64,000 nucleotides of DNA, taken from the NCBI RefSeq assembly GCF_014334015.1, contig NZ_CP060488.1, positions 6,282,501 to 6,346,500 on the forward strand, given 5' to 3'. Below the pieces are notes generated by a model that saw only the letters and a program-made list of their open reading frames with translations, was not told the origin of the DNA and did not search any database. Positions 1-9,227 of this stretch are shown one piece after another. Both the position numbers and the translations under genes were made by a program. The stretch is from Bacteroides sp. M10. GTDB taxonomy: Bacteria > Bacteroidota > Bacteroidia > Bacteroidales > Bacteroidaceae. Position 1 is the stretch's first letter. Each line of letters starts with the position of its first letter.

Positions 1-249
1 CTTTTGCTCTGTCCAACCCGGTACAAGGCGTCCCGACGCATTGACAACCCGGTGACAGGGTGCAGATAAATCATCCGGAATCTGCTTCAAAGCACGCCCC
101 ACCATACGGGAACATTGAGGCATTCCCAATAATGCGGCAATTCCTCCATAGGTAGAAACATTACCTACCGGAATTTCCCGGACAACCTGGTATACCTCTT
201 GACAAAAGGATGCGGAAAGGCTCGCCTTGTCTACTTTATAATCTTTCAT
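1..249 (-). CDS. MGMT-family DNA alkyltransferase (partial, C-terminus off window)
   Basis: The first 83 codons read MKDYKVDKASLSASF and continue with IPVGNVSTYGGIAALLG, then PCHRVVNASGRLVPG. The PCHRV motif is the active-site signature of O6-alkylguanine-DNA alkyltransferases: the Cys accepts the alkyl group. STYGGIA belongs to the helix-turn-helix part of the same domain. The Cys is present, so this is not an ATL protein, which has Trp there. The protein begins almost directly at the C-terminal alkyltransferase domain, so it is a short single-domain form. The reading frame is open to the window edge. It lies 196 bp downstream of the sensor-regulator gene on the same strand. I saw no clear promoter match in that gap. 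Confidence 0.85.
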   Translation of the reverse strand, partial: MKDYKVDKASLSASFCQEVYQVVREIPVGNVSTYGGIAALLGMPQCSRMVGRALKQIPDDLSAPCHRVVNASGRLVPGWTEQK

Positions 250-445
250 CACCTGGACTTTATTTATTCACTCCCAAAACTAAATAAAAAGAAAAGAATC
301 TGCAAATAATATCGGCCTTTACAGCCATAAATGCCCCAACCTTAGCCGTTTTCTTCTATATGTCTGTACTTCAGGTTTGCGCAATTCACTCCTAAAACAT
401 AATACATACACTTAATTTCCTATATCTCAATCAAAGAAATAAATG

Positions 446-3316
446 CTATCCTTTCCGCTTCAACAAATCTGTCGGACTTTCTCCAAACTGTTCCCGATAG
501 CATTTGGTAAAATAAGAGGGAGAACTGAACCCAACCTCATAACCAATCTCCGCCACTGTCATATCCGAGGAAGCAAGCAGAGAAGCTGCTTTTTTCAAAC
601 GAGCGATACGGAGTAACTCATTCGGAGAATAATTAGTCAGGGATTTGATTTTACGATAGAGTTGCACACGGCTTAATCCCATATCTTTGCCCAAGTCTTC
701 CACATTCAGATTAGAGTCTCCCATCTTAGCCTCAATCAAAGCCTTAAATTTCTCTACAAAGTCTTTGTCCATATCACAGACATCTTCTTTGGCCAATGTC
801 TGCCCGTCACCAAAGAATTGTTTCAGACGACGATGTGAGTCTATCAGGTTGCGGACACGTGCCACCAGTAATTGCGAACTGAAAGGTTTGGATATATAGG
901 AGTCTGCCCCACCATCATATCCTTGAATCCGTTGTTCGTCCAGAGAACAGGCTGTCAGCAGAATGACAGGGATATGACACGTTTGCAATTCGCTTTTCAA
1001 GCGACGGCAACATTCAATTCCATCTATTCCGGGCATCATTACGTCGGAGATAATCAAGTCCGGGACATATTTCATAGCTTTACGAATACCTTCCGAGCCG
1101 TCTGCAGCTTCTATAACAGTATAATCAGTATGAAGCAATCCATGCACATATAAGCGAATATCAGCGTTATCATCAATAATCAGAACGCAAGGTTTGGAAG
1201 AGTCGTAACTTTTTTCCAATTCCTCTTCTTCGTAAGTTAAAGCATCATTCAAGCTCGAAGAACCGGAATAACCGGAAGTTGCAGGAGTTACGGGAGCCCC
1301 AGCAACGACAGAGGTTACAGCATCGGTGGAGGTTACAGAAGTAGCAGGCACAGAGAATGCCGGAGAGTTTTCTGAAACAACAGTCTCGCAAGTCTGTACA
1401 GGCAAATCAACGGTAAAGATAGTTCCTTGCTTTTCATCACTTTCCACCGTGATGGTACCTTTATGCAATTCCACAAAAGCCTTTACCAATGCCAGTCCAA
1501 TACCCGAACCGGCATGGTGCATATCTATCTTATAGAAACGGTCGAAAATATTCCGGATATGCTCCGCAGAAATCATTGAACCGGTATTGGCAACGGTAAA
1601 GCGAATCCAGCAATGATCGTCTTTAGTCAGGGAAGACAAGCGTACAGTTACTTTTCCGTTTTCCGGAGTAAATTTGAAAGCGTTGGAAAGGAGGTTGAAA
1701 TAGATGCGTTCCAACTTTTCTACATCTGCCAATGTGCAGTAATCCGTATCCGGCATATAATCGAATGAGAAATGAATATGTTTCTTCCGGGCTGCTGCCA
1801 TGAAAGACTCATTCCATCCCTCAAAAGAAGAAAGAATGTCTAACGAAATAGGAGTATATTCCATTTTTCCATTCTCGTATTTACGAAAATCCAGAATCTG
1901 ATTGACAAGACGCAAGAGGATATTCACGTTTCGCTGAACTAACAATAACATTCGGCGCTGGTCTTCACTCAAAGACGAATCAGCCAGTAAATGCTCTACC
2001 GGGTCGGCAACTAATGTCAGTGGAGTACGAAAATCGTGAGATATATTTGTAAAGAAAACCAGCTTGGCATGAGTCGCTTCTTCCAGTTGATGAGAAAGCT
2101 GGATAAGCTGATCCCGCTGTTCTTCGAGTTTGTCACGCTGTTCTTCAAGAATATCCCGTTGCTCTTCGAGTTTATCGCGCTGTTGCTCTACTTGTTTCTT
2201 CTGTTCGGACAACTCTTTATTCAGGCGATTCTTGGAACGGAGGGATTTATAGACTACCAACAACAATCCCGCTACTAATAAAAGAATAACCAAGCCGCCA
2301 TACATCACGACCTGCTGCGTAGCTACACGCGACAGATATCCACCGATACGTCCGTTCAATGTTTCAATCTTCTGATCCAGTTCCGAGATATGAGTAGTCT
2401 GAAGTTGCATGACGTGCGCGTTCGTGCGGTCTACAACGGCAGTATTCATGACCGTTTCGCGAGGATAAGACTTCTTCTCAAGAATATTCATGGCCAGTTG
2501 CATCACTTTGTCCCCATTAGTCGGATAAATAAAAGTTGCATCCAGCACATTGTCAAGCACCAATTCAAGTCCGTTTCCTTTGCCGGGCAGGGCATCAATG
2601 CCAACAAAAATCATTTCCTTTTCACGTCCGGCTTTCTTCGCAGCCTGATAGGCTCCCGGAGCGATACGGTCGTTATGTGCATACACCGCATCAATCTTTG
2701 GATGACGGCGAAGCATACTATCCATTTCCACTTCTGCCGGTTCACGTTCCCAGGCAGCATCCGCTTTATCAATCAGTTTGATATCCGGATAATTGCTGAT
2801 AGCGGCCATAAATCCCTGATGGCGCTCCATAGCAGGGGTGGAACCACCCAGTCCGGTAAGCTCCACTACATTCCCTTTCCCTTTCAGACTTGATGCGATA
2901 TAATTTCCTACCGCACGACCTATTTCATAATTATCGGCACCAATATAGGCAGTATATTTATCAGAAAGTATCTTCCGGTCTACAAGAATGACGGGTATTC
3001 CTTTCTGATAGGCCTCCTCCACAATTGGAGTCATGGGAGCCGCTTCATTGGCGGAAATTATCAGTAAATCAACTCCTTTATCTATAAAATAATGAACATC
3101 TTCCGCCTGCTTACGGTTATCATCCGCCGCCGAACGGATTTCAACCGACACTCCATCATAAAACATCGCTTCGCGAAGAATCTCATCATTCATCTTGTGC
3201 CGCCAAGAGTCATCGCTACATTGGGCCACCCCAATACGGAAACGAGGCGCATCCTGACGACAGGCCGCCAAGCCCAAAAGACAAAACAAGACTGTTATCC
3301 ACTTCGTATATTTCAT
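446..3316 (-). CDS. Hybrid two-component system regulator (HTCS), probable fructose sensor of the fructan PUL
   Basis: A 956-residue one-protein phosphorelay. In order: signal sequence ending LLGLAAC, a type I periplasmic-binding-protein domain (about 25-320, with RIGVAQCSDDSW and IISANEAAPMTP), one membrane segment near 340-360, a heptad coiled coil of RDKLEEQ repeats, a HisKA domain with NISHDFRTPL (phospho-His 427), HATPase, a receiver (phospho-Asp 758 in SDVMMPG) and a C-terminal AraC-type helix-turn-helix. Such HTCS proteins activate their neighbouring PUL when the ligand binds in the periplasm. A sugar-binding fold next to fructokinase and GH32 genes matches the fructose sensor BT1754 of B. 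thetaiotaomicron, as I remember it. I chose the ATG at 3316 because a signal sequence follows it. It lies 4 bp after the upstream gene's stop, so co-transcription is likely. Confidence 0.93.
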   Translation of the reverse strand: MKYTKWITVLFCLLGLAACRQDAPRFRIGVAQCSDDSWRHKMNDEILREAMFYDGVSVEIRSAADDNRKQAEDVHYFIDKGVDLLIISANEAAPMTPIVEEAYQKGIPVILVDRKILSDKYTAYIGADNYEIGRAVGNYIASSLKGKGNVVELTGLGGSTPAMERHQGFMAAISNYPDIKLIDKADAAWEREPAEVEMDSMLRRHPKIDAVYAHNDRIAPGAYQAAKKAGREKEMIFVGIDALPGKGNGLELVLDNVLDATFIYPTNGDKVMQLAMNILEKKSYPRETVMNTAVVDRTNAHVMQLQTTHISELDQKIETLNGRIGGYLSRVATQQVVMYGGLVILLLVAGLLLVVYKSLRSKNRLNKELSEQKKQVEQQRDKLEEQRDILEEQRDKLEEQRDQLIQLSHQLEEATHAKLVFFTNISHDFRTPLTLVADPVEHLLADSSLSEDQRRMLLLVQRNVNILLRLVNQILDFRKYENGKMEYTPISLDILSSFEGWNESFMAAARKKHIHFSFDYMPDTDYCTLADVEKLERIYFNLLSNAFKFTPENGKVTVRLSSLTKDDHCWIRFTVANTGSMISAEHIRNIFDRFYKIDMHHAGSGIGLALVKAFVELHKGTITVESDEKQGTIFTVDLPVQTCETVVSENSPAFSVPATSVTSTDAVTSVVAGAPVTPATSGYSGSSSLNDALTYEEEELEKSYDSSKPCVLIIDDNADIRLYVHGLLHTDYTVIEAADGSEGIRKAMKYVPDLIISDVMMPGIDGIECCRRLKSELQTCHIPVILLTACSLDEQRIQGYDGGADSYISKPFSSQLLVARVRNLIDSHRRLKQFFGDGQTLAKEDVCDMDKDFVEKFKALIEAKMGDSNLNVEDLGKDMGLSRVQLYRKIKSLTNYSPNELLRIARLKKAASLLASSDMTVAEIGYEVGFSSPSYFTKCYREQFGESPTDLLKRKG

Positions 3317-3320
3317 CGCT

Positions 3321-4919
3321 TCAATCATTCTCTTTCTTTCGTATATCTTTTGTATTTCTTTCTGTAATCCAAATTTCTCTCCCCGCATTATTTGCATTCA
3401 CCACCGGGAAATACATCAGTTCGACTTTCACAGGGTTCAGCGTGTATTTTCCAGTAAAGCGTGGAAGCAAAGGAACCGTAAACTGATAAGTACCTACCGG
3501 TAATTTTTCGCTAAAGATAACAGTTTTCTCTTTAAAATACTCACGATACACTTCAGAACGGGAGAAATTAACAGGTTTTGAGGCATAACTACAACCTGCC
3601 GGAACAGGAACTTCAAGCATCACATATTGCGCACCCTCCTGTTTCACCTGCAAGGTAACTGTCAATGTAACAGGTACACCCGCCACCAAAGAGTCTTTTT
3701 CCAAAGTCGCCTCCACCTTGAAAGCATCACTCTGACGAGCATTCATCACACGCTTCATTGAATAGACGCTATACAATAAAGGCTCTTTTCCCGTTTTTGA
3801 AATAAGCAGACTGTCGCCTGCTGTCAGCCGGGCATGATAAGGAAATTCCGTAATTCGTTGATGATCCTTACCGCTCACAGACACCAATGTTCCTGACATC
3901 CCTCCGGAACCTGCCAGCAAATCGGTCAGAACAGTTGCCACAGCCGAAGAAGCCTGATACGTATTCCATCCGCGCTCCTTAGTCCGCAAAATATACAATT
4001 GCATATTTTCTTTCAACTTACACAGGGAAGGGTCATTTTTAATAATCCGGTAGGCTATCAATGTATTTATCATCTGATTTCCCTCCCAATAATAAGTACG
4101 CCGTCCGTCGTCACAGTAAACACCTCCCAGCATATCCTTTTTCAGATAAGGACGTACGCTATCACTCACATTCACCGAATCCACCTGTTGCTTGATTTCC
4201 CAGAGAAGCAGCTTCTCTTTCAAGTATGAAAGAGGACGATAATACTTGTTTCTATTTGCCAACGAGTCTTCTTTCTGTTCCAATTGCCGGACGAAAGGTT
4301 CCAATAATCTGACTGCCGAAGAATAATCCGCCTCTACTTTCCACTCATGCAGAGCATGAAGTATTTCTATATCTTCCAGTTTCATTCCTCGATAAGGACG
4401 CGTATGAGCATACTCCACTTTCAAACCATTCAGATTCAACTCCACAGGATAACCTGCATCTTGCGCCATCTTCAAAGCCCGCAGAATATGCGCAGACATC
4501 CAGAAAGAAGTATTTTCAGAGTTCCCCCACCACGACCATAACTGATGTTTGTTCTGATGATTCGTCAGTCGATGGATGATAGGTCGAATTGCTTTATCTA
4601 CTTTCACCTTTTCACCCTTACTCTGCATATACTGTTGGTAAGCCAGCAAACCGATTAACTTGGATGCCAGCTGCTCATTGCACAAATATTTGTATCCTGT
4701 CAAGTAATTCACCGATTCTTTATAGATGTCCAACTGATTGTCAGTGATACTCACCATCACTTCTTCATCCTCACCGGATTGCACTTTGACCGTCTTTGCA
4801 TCGGACAAAATACCCAATGTGCCCTCTGCCAATTCAGTTCCCTGTGGCAGTATCGGAATCGTATATTCCTCTCCATCCTGATAGCCATCGTCGCGAGTGA
4901 AAAGATAGCTGATGGTCAC
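3321..4919 (-). pseudogene. C-terminal part of the alpha-2-macroglobulin-like protein, downstream of an in-frame amber codon
   Basis: This frame continues exactly in phase from the 4938-8903 gene after a TAG codon (4938-4940) and seven codons, so the two were almost certainly one protein of about 1,860 residues. The only near start is a GTG at 4919, with no signal peptide, so the product would not be exported alone. Near residue 80 is YLCNEQLASKL, the CxEQ form of the macroglobulin thioester site. It is followed by the helical toroid (WSWWGNSENTSFWMSAHILRAL) and a C-terminal beta domain with SYASKPVNFSRSE. The stop ends 4 bp before the sensor gene starts. I take it as a decayed or readthrough-dependent half. 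A sequencing error is possible. Confidence 0.72.
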
Positions 4920-4937
4920 GCTATCGGCATGAACTGC

Positions 4938-7900
4938 CTACATCGGCACTGTTTCATGAAATCCCTCCATGAAACTCACTTCCTGCCGTTTCAACGTATC
5001 CGTTCCGACGCAGAACAGTGTTTTTCCAGCTATGTGCTGCCCATCCAGATAATTGCGGATAGTCCCGACCACCGTACTCTGATCCCCCTCCACCAGGAAG
5101 CGGGGAGTTTTCAACTCCGCCATCAACGGTTTGTAAGAACGGACGGAACGTCGGAAAGTACCCGTCTGCAAACGACGGTTCATGCCATAAACGACAGTTT
5201 CCCATTTCGTCACATTATCGGGGAAAGTTGTTTCAAACTGCACCGTTCCGGTTTTATCCGTAAACAAACGAGGCTGCCAGAAAGCCACATCCGAAAAATT
5301 CCTACGTAAGCCATTCAATTGCATCAGTTCATTATACAACTGTTCGTTATCCGCTTCTTCTTTCGCTTTCTGATCTTGCTCTTCCAGTTTCTCCAAAGGT
5401 GCGGTTGCAGCAGCAGAAGAAGAACCTACCATTAATCCGGCAACAGACCCCGTCAACGAAGATCTTGAACGCATGCCGTATCCAACAACGACCACTTCCT
5501 CCAGCGCCTGACTATCTTCTTCCAAAGTAACCAACAGATTGGCTCCGGGAGTTGCTCTCATCTCCTGCTGTTTAAAGCCGACATAGCTAAACAAGAGCTG
5601 ATCCCCTCCCCTGTCACAATCCATTTCGAAATATCCGTCCATGTCGGTGATCGTTCCCTCCGTCGTTCCTTTCACCACCACGCTGCACCCGATTAAAGGC
5701 TCTCCGGTAGCATCCGTCACATAACCGGAGACTTTACCGCCATAATTGCGTACATACTGCCTGATCCTCATTTCCCTGTGACCAGGAAAGTTTGTACCGA
5801 TCCTGCCAATTCCTCTTCCCAGCAAGAGCCACCCTGCTGACAACGAATCGCGTTCGTGTAGAGGCAGAGACTCCATATCTACATCCAGATAGGTATATGA
5901 TTGTATCGTCAGAGCATCCTGTTTCAGATACTTTCCATTGTTATAAAGCAAAATCGCATCATACGTTCCGGCAGAAAACTTGGAATATATTCTATTCATT
6001 TGCACCAAGGTATCCGGATAAACCAATTCTCCGGTAGTGCAGTCTTTAAAGAGCAAGTTAGCCACTCCGGTAGAATCTTTTTCTTCCGGAAGCCGGAAAT
6101 TCAACGTCTTATCCGGCAGGGAGAAATAAATCCGGGTGGGATGCCAACTCTTTCCCTTGCGAAGTTCGGCCACCAGACTACGGAATCTTTCCGGTGATAA
6201 ATGGTAATCATTCAAAGTCGGAATCTTTGCCACAGACGAAAAATTCAGATAAGCCGGGCACAGTTCCTCATCCTTATATTTATAAACCACATTGCCCTCG
6301 AATTCATAAGAGAAACCTCCCTCATGCCGATACAACACACCATTCATATATTTCCAAGGTCCCGGCTCCACAGGACCTGCCAATATCTTTTTCTTGTAGC
6401 GCGACAGCTCCATAAGTGAAACCGGAAACAGCTTTCCATTATGTTCGAGCGAAGTATACACCGCCCCATCTATCACCGGAAGACGGCAAAGATACCGTTC
6501 ATAACGCTTCTTCTCTTCCGAAGTAAACTTATACTCATCATATTTCCCTTTCCTCTGCCGCAACCAGACTACTTCCACACCTTGCGGCAACTGATTCATA
6601 TCGAAACTCAAAATCGTTTTCTTACCTCGGTCGAAAGCCAGAGAATCAATAATGAAAGCCCTGTCGTGCATTCGCAACGTTATCTTCTGCTTTCCCGACG
6701 GATGCAATACAGGAAAAGAATACTGCTTAGGCTGTTCCGTCCACGAAAAATAGCAGGGAACATCGTTCTGCTCAATCACATAGATATTCACCGCCCGCCC
6801 GTTCAGCATCACATAAGGAGCAAACTGGGTGGTTCCATCCGGTGTATCAACCGTCTGACGGAACAGATTTCCCGAAGGATAAGCAAACTGATAATAAGGC
6901 AACTTATCCAAATGAAGCAACTGGTTCCAATGCTGATAATCCAATGTGCCCGTATGTAGATACTCTTTTTGCTTCATTGAGTAGGAAGCACGTTGCTCGC
7001 GCGGACGGGGTGCACTCCCGTAATAGGGTAAATCGGGTACGTGATAATCCAGCTGCGTGTTGACCGCAAAAGCTGTCAGATCGACGTTGGATACCGGACG
7101 CCCTTGCATATTAGTTACATTCAGTTTTGTTTTCACTTTCTGACCGGGATACACTCGTTCCGGCAAATCAGATTCAATCACCAGCCGTTCGGAGGGTGAA
7201 GTGTACGAGCGTTTCAACATACATTCCTTATCCCCCATGAAATAAAATACTTCTACGTAATAGACGGAAGAGGGATCGATCTCTCCGGATTTGTGTTCCA
7301 TCTCTTTTCCCGAACCTTTCTGCAACAGGCGGTTACCTTGATACACATACCAGGAAAGTTCCAGCTGCAAAGGATTGGAAAGAGAGACACAGAACGAATC
7401 TTTTTCTATGCCGCCATTCAGTTCCAGTTTGGAGTCAAGTGCGGCGGAAGCAATCGTCGTTTCATATCCTGTTTCCGGTATTTTGAAACGATAGTCCGTC
7501 ACCGCCTGATTGAACGGTTCGCGATAGGGCAAACGCACTTTCTTCACTTCTTTCTTTTCACCATAGGTCAGTTCGGCCGCCACAGGACGTTCCACTCCCA
7601 AGTCGAAGAATGAAAAGCAAATGGTATCCGCCTGCGTGGTGCACTGCATATCATAGCACGAATAGTAGAAAGTCGCTTTGCTCTGCTGCTCCAAACGGTT
7701 ATTGTCTGCCGTAAGCAGAACTACATTCACCGTATAGAAGCAATCGGAAGCTCCGAATATCCGAGCAGGAATATCTACCGAGGCTTTCCCGGAAGCATCC
7801 AGTTCCGCCTGCACGGACATCAGTGTATCGGGCAAAGAAAGTATCTGCGCATACGACTTCAGTACCTGCTGTCTGCCGACAGCCACTTCTACATTCACCT

Positions 7901-8903
7901 CCCGCAAAGGAAGTCCGTTGGCATCCGTTGCACTGATATCCATGCGGTTACTCTGCGATGCATATTGCACATTCGAAGCCAGCTTCACCAACAACTTGTT
8001 TCCGTTCAGTTCGTAGTCTTCATATTTGAAATTGGTGGAGGCTACGATGCGTCCCCGCTTATCACGAAGCTGTACAGTATATCTCTGATCGAGCTTCAGG
8101 TTCAATGAATCCGCCAACAGGAATTCTCCGGCGAAGCCTCCCGGATGGTAAGGGACGACGGACATTATCTTCTTATAGTCACGCCAGGAAGAACCGACAC
8201 GCATCCACAATGAAAGTTCCTGTTTCAGAGGACGTTTATGTTCGGAGAGAGCATAAGACTTGAAACGGACAGTTTCGCCCGGTCTGTATTTATTCTTGTC
8301 AGTAATCAGGTAACTATAAAACTCCGGTGCATCTTGCCGTCCATAATCATTTTTATACCAGGGTGGTACAAGGTGTTTCCTCAAATCGAATACCGCACGA
8401 AACTTATCCACTTCAACCGTCAGGATATGCTGTTCTTTCTGCGACCAGTTATCGTCAGTATACGTCTGACTGTCTTCATCGTAATAAACAGCCTTGCTGC
8501 CTACCCGCACTTTGGCGTCTTTCCTGATAGTTCCCCCGGCATCAACCACCTGCAAGGTGAGTACACCATACTCCTTGAAAAGGAAAACATGAAAAGGAAT
8601 CACCGGAGCATAACGGTAATAAACTTCGTTCCGCTCTACATCAGCCAGCAGAAAATGCCCTTTGACCGGAGGGTTGCTCCAAGCATCCGTGAAACGGGCA
8701 AAAGGAGTCTGCTGTATTTTATCCCATTGTTTCTGTCGGAGTTTGCCTTTGAGAAGTTTCAAAGCCTCTTTGTTAGTCAGTTCGAAAACGATCGTTTCGG
8801 GAGAGGTATCATCCCAGATCATCGGTTGTCCGAATGCTCCATTGGCAAAAAGCAGGACTCCCAATAACAACAGGCTCTTTAGCTGGCATAGCATTGTGTT
8901 CAT
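4938..8903 (-). CDS. Alpha-2-macroglobulin-like secreted protein, N-terminal part (MG domains plus CarboxypepD_reg-like insert)
   Basis: The ATG at 8903 opens a signal peptide (MNTMLCQLKSLLLLGVLLF, then ANGAFGQ). The TTG upstream at 8930 has no such support. The product is 1,321 residues and ends at an amber codon. It has macroglobulin features: an MG2-like stretch with YLITDKNKYRPGETVRFKSY and later bait-side beta domains (VYPGQKVKTKLNVTNMQGRP). Near residues 1055-1150 sits a carboxypeptidase-regulatory-like domain (GYVTDATGEPLIGCSVVVKG) followed by EEVVVVGYG, a motif normal for SusC N-termini but odd here. The thioester domain is in the next frame, after the stop. In this family the intact protein traps or tethers ligands at the cell surface. 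Here the function is unknown. A -7 candidate (TATTTTTG) lies at 8928-8935. Confidence 0.82.
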   Translation of the reverse strand: MNTMLCQLKSLLLLGVLLFANGAFGQPMIWDDTSPETIVFELTNKEALKLLKGKLRQKQWDKIQQTPFARFTDAWSNPPVKGHFLLADVERNEVYYRYAPVIPFHVFLFKEYGVLTLQVVDAGGTIRKDAKVRVGSKAVYYDEDSQTYTDDNWSQKEQHILTVEVDKFRAVFDLRKHLVPPWYKNDYGRQDAPEFYSYLITDKNKYRPGETVRFKSYALSEHKRPLKQELSLWMRVGSSWRDYKKIMSVVPYHPGGFAGEFLLADSLNLKLDQRYTVQLRDKRGRIVASTNFKYEDYELNGNKLLVKLASNVQYASQSNRMDISATDANGLPLREVNVEVAVGRQQVLKSYAQILSLPDTLMSVQAELDASGKASVDIPARIFGASDCFYTVNVVLLTADNNRLEQQSKATFYYSCYDMQCTTQADTICFSFFDLGVERPVAAELTYGEKKEVKKVRLPYREPFNQAVTDYRFKIPETGYETTIASAALDSKLELNGGIEKDSFCVSLSNPLQLELSWYVYQGNRLLQKGSGKEMEHKSGEIDPSSVYYVEVFYFMGDKECMLKRSYTSPSERLVIESDLPERVYPGQKVKTKLNVTNMQGRPVSNVDLTAFAVNTQLDYHVPDLPYYGSAPRPREQRASYSMKQKEYLHTGTLDYQHWNQLLHLDKLPYYQFAYPSGNLFRQTVDTPDGTTQFAPYVMLNGRAVNIYVIEQNDVPCYFSWTEQPKQYSFPVLHPSGKQKITLRMHDRAFIIDSLAFDRGKKTILSFDMNQLPQGVEVVWLRQRKGKYDEYKFTSEEKKRYERYLCRLPVIDGAVYTSLEHNGKLFPVSLMELSRYKKKILAGPVEPGPWKYMNGVLYRHEGGFSYEFEGNVVYKYKDEELCPAYLNFSSVAKIPTLNDYHLSPERFRSLVAELRKGKSWHPTRIYFSLPDKTLNFRLPEEKDSTGVANLLFKDCTTGELVYPDTLVQMNRIYSKFSAGTYDAILLYNNGKYLKQDALTIQSYTYLDVDMESLPLHERDSLSAGWLLLGRGIGRIGTNFPGHREMRIRQYVRNYGGKVSGYVTDATGEPLIGCSVVVKGTTEGTITDMDGYFEMDCDRGGDQLLFSYVGFKQQEMRATPGANLLVTLEEDSQALEEVVVVGYGMRSRSSLTGSVAGLMVGSSSAAATAPLEKLEEQDQKAKEEADNEQLYNELMQLNGLRRNFSDVAFWQPRLFTDKTGTVQFETTFPDNVTKWETVVYGMNRRLQTGTFRRSVRSYKPLMAELKTPRFLVEGDQSTVVGTIRNYLDGQHIAGKTLFCVGTDTLKRQEVSFMEGFHETVPM

Positions 8904-8927
8904 AGTATTCGATAGATTGATTGAGAA

Positions 8928-8935
8928 CAAAAATA
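8928..8935 (-). promoter_or_regulatory. Candidate -7 element for the macroglobulin gene
   Basis: Read on the minus strand this is TATTTTTG, an exact TAnnTTTG. A start about 7 nt downstream would give a leader of roughly 17 nt before the ATG at 8903. No good -33 TTG was seen, so support is partial. Confidence 0.35.
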
Positions 8936-8993
8936 GAAAATAAAACTGTGAGTTTGCTATAAATCACTCGATTATTCGCAATCTTATCCCTTG

Positions 8994-9035
8994 AAAAAAA
9001 GTAAAAATGGTCCCCTATATTTACGCGGGAACCAT
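8994..9035 (-). terminator. Rho-independent terminator after the MORN-repeat gene
   Basis: On the minus strand ATGGTTCCC pairs with GGGACCAT (one bulge) and is followed by TTTTTACTTTTTTT. It lies about 190 bp after the stop of the MORN gene and before the macroglobulin start. Confidence 0.6.
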
Positions 9036-9104
9036 TAACAAACGTATAAAGGGTAATACAAACACTTAATTGATGTTATAAAACATCTCTTTTTATTTGG
9101 ATTA

Positions 9105-9135
9105 TTTGCAAAGTTGACAGAAGTCCGTATCTTTG
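9105..9135 (+). promoter_or_regulatory. Promoter for a candidate small RNA
   Basis: TTTG at 9105-9108, a 19-bp spacer and TATCTTTG at 9128-9135 form a full match to the Bacteroides primary sigma promoter. No open reading frame follows. An intrinsic terminator begins about 50 bp downstream. Confidence 0.75.
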
Positions 9136-9141
9136 CAATGT

Positions 9142-9203
9142 GTTTTTCATAGTATTAGATTTAAGGTTAACAAAGGTTGGAGCAAGGCGTTGCTCCTTTT
9201 TTT
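9142..9203 (+). ncRNA. Candidate small RNA of about 60 nt
   Basis: The predicted transcript starts near 9142, seven bases after a perfect -7 element. It ends in an intrinsic terminator, GGAGCAA-GGCG-TTGCTCC followed by seven T (9179-9203). Its 5' part is unstructured and contains GTGTTTTTCATAGTATT. This is complementary to the start region of the divergent macroglobulin mRNA, which reads AATACTATGAACAC (the ATG is the start codon). Nine contiguous pairs plus five more after a three-base bulge are possible. I have the impression that this element recurs in Bacteroides intergenic regions but cannot confirm it here. No coding capacity is seen. Confidence 0.6.
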
Positions 9204-9227
9204 ATGCCTGTACGTTTCGTATCTCAT

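Noticed and set aside
687..3367. Several plus-strand frames of 70-170 codons opposite the sensor gene
   Set aside because: They mirror the coding strand of a clear multi-domain HTCS and show no domain or start signal.
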